Shown: in pieces, positions 6,978-8,736 of the stretch
How the letters are laid out: the number at the start of each line of letters is the position of its first letter
Numbering within the stretch: the first letter of the stretch is position 1
Source of the DNA: Rhodoferax sp.
Lineage (GTDB): Bacteria > Pseudomonadota > Gammaproteobacteria > Burkholderiales > Burkholderiaceae_C
Length of the DNA: 8,736 nucleotides
Direction of reading: 5' to 3'
Assembly (NCBI GenBank): GCA_020048255.1
Contig: JAIFMR010000172.1
Location: forward strand, 1-8,736
Position numbers and translations under genes: made by a program
Notes under the pieces: generated by a model
Told to the model about the DNA's origin: nothing
What the model saw: only the letters and a program-made list of their open reading frames with translations
Database searches by the model: none

Positions 6978-7986
6978 TGCGATCACGACCACCCTGTTTG
7001 GACTGGTACAAGGCGGCATCCGCGCGGCTGGTGAGTGATTGCGCGTCGTCATCCACTTGCATCAGGGCCACGCCACCGGAAAGGGTGATGGTGAGCACCA
7101 CGGCTTGCGTGCGGCGATCGCGAATTTTCATGGCCTTGATGCGCGTGCGGACCAATTCAGCCAACTTAACCGCCTCGTCCTGGGTGCTGTCAGGCATCAA
7201 AATGGCAAATTCTTCGCCACCGTAGCGCGCCACACTGAAGACCGAGGTCGACGGCACACAACTCTTCAAAACCTCGCCAACCGCTTGCAACACCCGGTCA
7301 CCCATGACATGGCCGTGGGTGTCATTGACCTTCTTGAAGTAATCAATGTCAAACATGATCAGACCGTGCGAGTGGTCGGCTTGCGGTAGCTGGCGCAACA
7401 TGTCCGCCAGCCGTTGGTCAAACCCTTTGCGGTTGAGCACCTGGGTCAGGGAATCATGCAGCGACTCGTCACGCACCCGGGTGAGTTCGCTCTGCAGCCG
7501 TTGCACTTCCGACTGGCTGGTCTTGACCTCGGACTCCAGTGCCTGGGTCGAGCTGCGCATGCGGGCGCTGCCTTCAATGGCCTTGATCACCGCTGGCGTC
7601 ACCAGGGTGTCGTTGAGCGCCTGCAAATCTGTCACGAGCGTCTCCAGCTGGGAGCCAAATTGACCCGCATCCTCGCCGGTACTGGCCGCCGCCTTGGCCA
7701 GCGTGGAGGTCACGCGCTGCAATTCATCGCCAATGCGGTGCATGGCCAACGGGTCCACATCGGCCACATACGATTGGTACAGGCCCCACACGTCGTCGTC
7801 CGTCAACTGGGGGCGCACCTGCATCAACTGCTCCATCGCCTGGCTCAGCCGGGTGTTCATGCCAGCGACATGTTCAAACCAGACCGTGAAGGTGATCGGG
7901 TTGAAGGCGGCATCATGCTGACCCATGTGCGCCAGCACACTGCGCAACAACTCAGCACTTTGTTTTTTGGACTGTGAATACCGCAA
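6964..7986 (-). CDS. GGDEF-domain diguanylate cyclase with uncharacterised N-terminal domain
   Basis: This protein should make cyclic di-GMP from two GTP. The 340-residue product has no membrane segment or signal peptide, so it is probably cytoplasmic. Residues 1-150 form a helical domain that opens with RYSQSKKQSAELL and has VWFEHVAGMN at 35-44; I recognise this arrangement from proteobacterial GGDEF proteins but know no ligand. A short coiled coil (about 145-176) joins it to the GGDEF domain: DSLTQVLNRKGF (178-189), FDIDYFKKVNDTHGHVMGD (212-230) with metal ligand Asp213, and the active-site loop RYGGEEF with GGEEF at 256-260. The position five residues before GGEEF reads TSVF instead of RxxD, so the product-inhibition site is absent. 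The start is a TTG (7984-7986) with no clear Shine-Dalgarno, chosen because it begins the family-like RYSQSK segment. No EAL domain is present. Its signal and target are unknown. Confidence 0.93.
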   Translation of the reverse strand: MRYSQSKKQSAELLRSVLAHMGQHDAAFNPITFTVWFEHVAGMNTRLSQAMEQLMQVRPQLTDDDVWGLYQSYVADVDPLAMHRIGDELQRVTSTLAKAAASTGEDAGQFGSQLETLVTDLQALNDTLVTPAVIKAIEGSARMRSSTQALESEVKTSQSEVQRLQSELTRVRDESLHDSLTQVLNRKGFDQRLADMLRQLPQADHSHGLIMFDIDYFKKVNDTHGHVMGDRVLQAVGEVLKSCVPSTSVFSVARYGGEEFAILMPDSTQDEAVKLAELVRTRIKAMKIRDRRTQAVVLTITLSGGVALMQVDDDAQSLTSRADAALYQSKQGGRDRITCV

Positions 7987-8037
7987 AGTCAGCTTTCAGG
8001 AGGGAGATACGCTAAGCGCCGCTTGAATCATACCCGG
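7987..8037. other. Gap between broken permease and cyclase
   Basis: This 51-bp spacer separates two genes on the minus strand. It contains an 11-bp palindrome-like string, AAGCG-C-CGCTT (8014-8024), whose arms are too close to form a stable hairpin, and no U-tract, so I see no terminator. On the minus strand no purine-rich ribosome-binding site precedes the TTG start of the cyclase. The strong AGGAGG here (7998-8003) is on the plus strand and has no start codon at useful distance. Confidence 0.4.
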
Positions 8038-8736
8038 CTATCGCAAAAAAGCGTCCCAACCAGTCTTCAAAATCAGGGCGCTGACCACCAGCAAAAACAC
8101 AGTTCGCACGAAGCCCGTCCCATGCTTGAGCGCCAGGCGGGTACCCAGCAGGCTACCCAGCACATTGGCCACCGCCATAACCAGTACAAAATGCCACCAG
8201 ATGTGACCCTTGGCAATAAACAACGCCAGAGCCGACACGTTGGTGGCGGTGTTCACCAGCTTGGCAGCCGCAGAGGCACTCAAAAAGTCATACCCCAGCA
8301 GGCGCACAAACAAGAACACCAAAAAACTGCCGGTGCCCGGGCCAAAAAAACCATCATAAAACCCGATCAACAAAGTGCGGGCTGTGCGTGCGCCCCAGTT
8401 CTTTTTTGGTCAGGGTGTACAGCAACACCGCCAGCAACACCAAGGGCAACAACTTGCGCAAAAACTCGGGTGAGATCACCGTGACCAGCCAGGCACCCGC
8501 AAACGACGCCAACAACCCAGCAGCAGCAGCGGGCCACAACGCCGCCCAGCGCATGTGAACGCGGTGGCTGTACTGCCAGGTGGCAAACGCCGTGCCCCAC
8601 ACCGAGGCGCCCTTGTTGGTCCCAAACAAGGTGGCTGGATGTGCTGTGGGAAAAGTGGCAAACAGGGCCGGCACCAGAATCAGCCCACCACCGCCCACAA
8701 TGGCGTCCACAAAGCCAGCAAACAGACTGGCAAGCG
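8038..8736 (-). pseudogene. TauE/SafE-family membrane permease, frameshifted and partial
   Basis: The gene encodes a TauE/SafE (formerly DUF81) permease resembling E. coli YfcA, a family often labelled sulfite or organosulfur-anion exporters though most substrates are unknown. It enters from the right edge, so its start is not visible. The N-terminal half (to 8354) shows GFVDAIVGGGGLILVPALF and TLFGTNK, the first-repeat signature, followed by membrane helices. After LYTLTKKELGRTHSPHF the frame runs into a TGA at 8354-8356. The C-terminal half continues in the +1 frame with LLIGFYDGFFGPGTGSF, AAKLVNTATNVSAL and the end ALILKTGWDAFLR (stop at 8038). Homologues as I recall them have roughly 10-13 more residues between the two halves, so the lesion looks like a short deletion of 3n+2 bases and not a one-base error. 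Both halves are otherwise well conserved, suggesting a recent event. Independent function of either half is unlikely but not excluded. Confidence 0.85.

Noticed and set aside
6900..7010. Bidirectional terminator between mrdA and the cyclase gene
   Set aside because: The genes overlap and no GC-rich hairpin followed by a T-tract is visible in either direction.
7998..8032. Eleven-codon mini-ORF (minus strand ATG at 8030-8032) ahead of the cyclase as a possible leader peptide
   Set aside because: It has no ribosome-binding site, no regulatory codon pattern, and is short enough to arise by chance.
8395..8410. Possible programmed frameshift at the AAAAAAG run in the permease
   Set aside because: The heptamer is not in the phase needed for -1 slippage, the required shift is +1, and the linker also appears to lack about ten residues. 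A deletion explains the data better.
8023..8484. Plus-strand ORF of 153 codons with AGGAGG upstream (7998-8003)
   Set aside because: The AGGAGG is about 20 bases from the TTG start, too far to act, and the ORF is antisense to the conserved permease halves. The product has no family resemblance.

Overview
The window reads as chromosomal housekeeping DNA from a betaproteobacterium, most likely Burkholderiales/Comamonadaceae (Rhodoferax- or Polaromonas-like). The basis is gene content, moderately high GC, and close protein resemblance to that group as I remember it; no search was run. I see no mobile element, CRISPR array, rRNA or tRNA gene, and no clear sign of recent transfer.

Left part (1-2209, minus strand): gatC-gatA-gatB, the three subunits of the tRNA-dependent amidotransferase that makes Gln-tRNA(Gln) and/or Asn-tRNA(Asn). 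gatB runs off the left edge. A 200-bp divergent intergenic region (2210-2409) separates it from the cell-shape operon. That region holds a perfect DnaA-box match, overlapping -10-like elements on both strands and a predicted leader hairpin just before the mreB ribosome-binding site.

Middle part (2410-6977, plus strand): mreB-mreC-mreD-mrdA, packed with a 15-bp gap, a 4-bp ATGA overlap and a 6-bp gap, so almost certainly one transcript. MreB filaments, MreC, MreD and the transpeptidase PBP2 form the core of the elongasome that builds lateral cell wall. The usual partner rodA is not next to mrdA here.

Right part (6964-8736, minus strand): a soluble GGDEF diguanylate cyclase with an intact GGEEF active site, no canonical inhibitory I-site and a TTG start. 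Its 3' end overlaps the 3' end of mrdA by 14 bp. Upstream of it lies a TauE/SafE-family membrane permease that is broken mid-gene by a frameshift, apparently with loss of a short linker segment, and that runs off the right edge.

No undescribed multi-gene system is evident. The items most worth a second look are the broken permease, the regulatory architecture between gatC and mreB, and the mrdA/cyclase tail-to-tail overlap.
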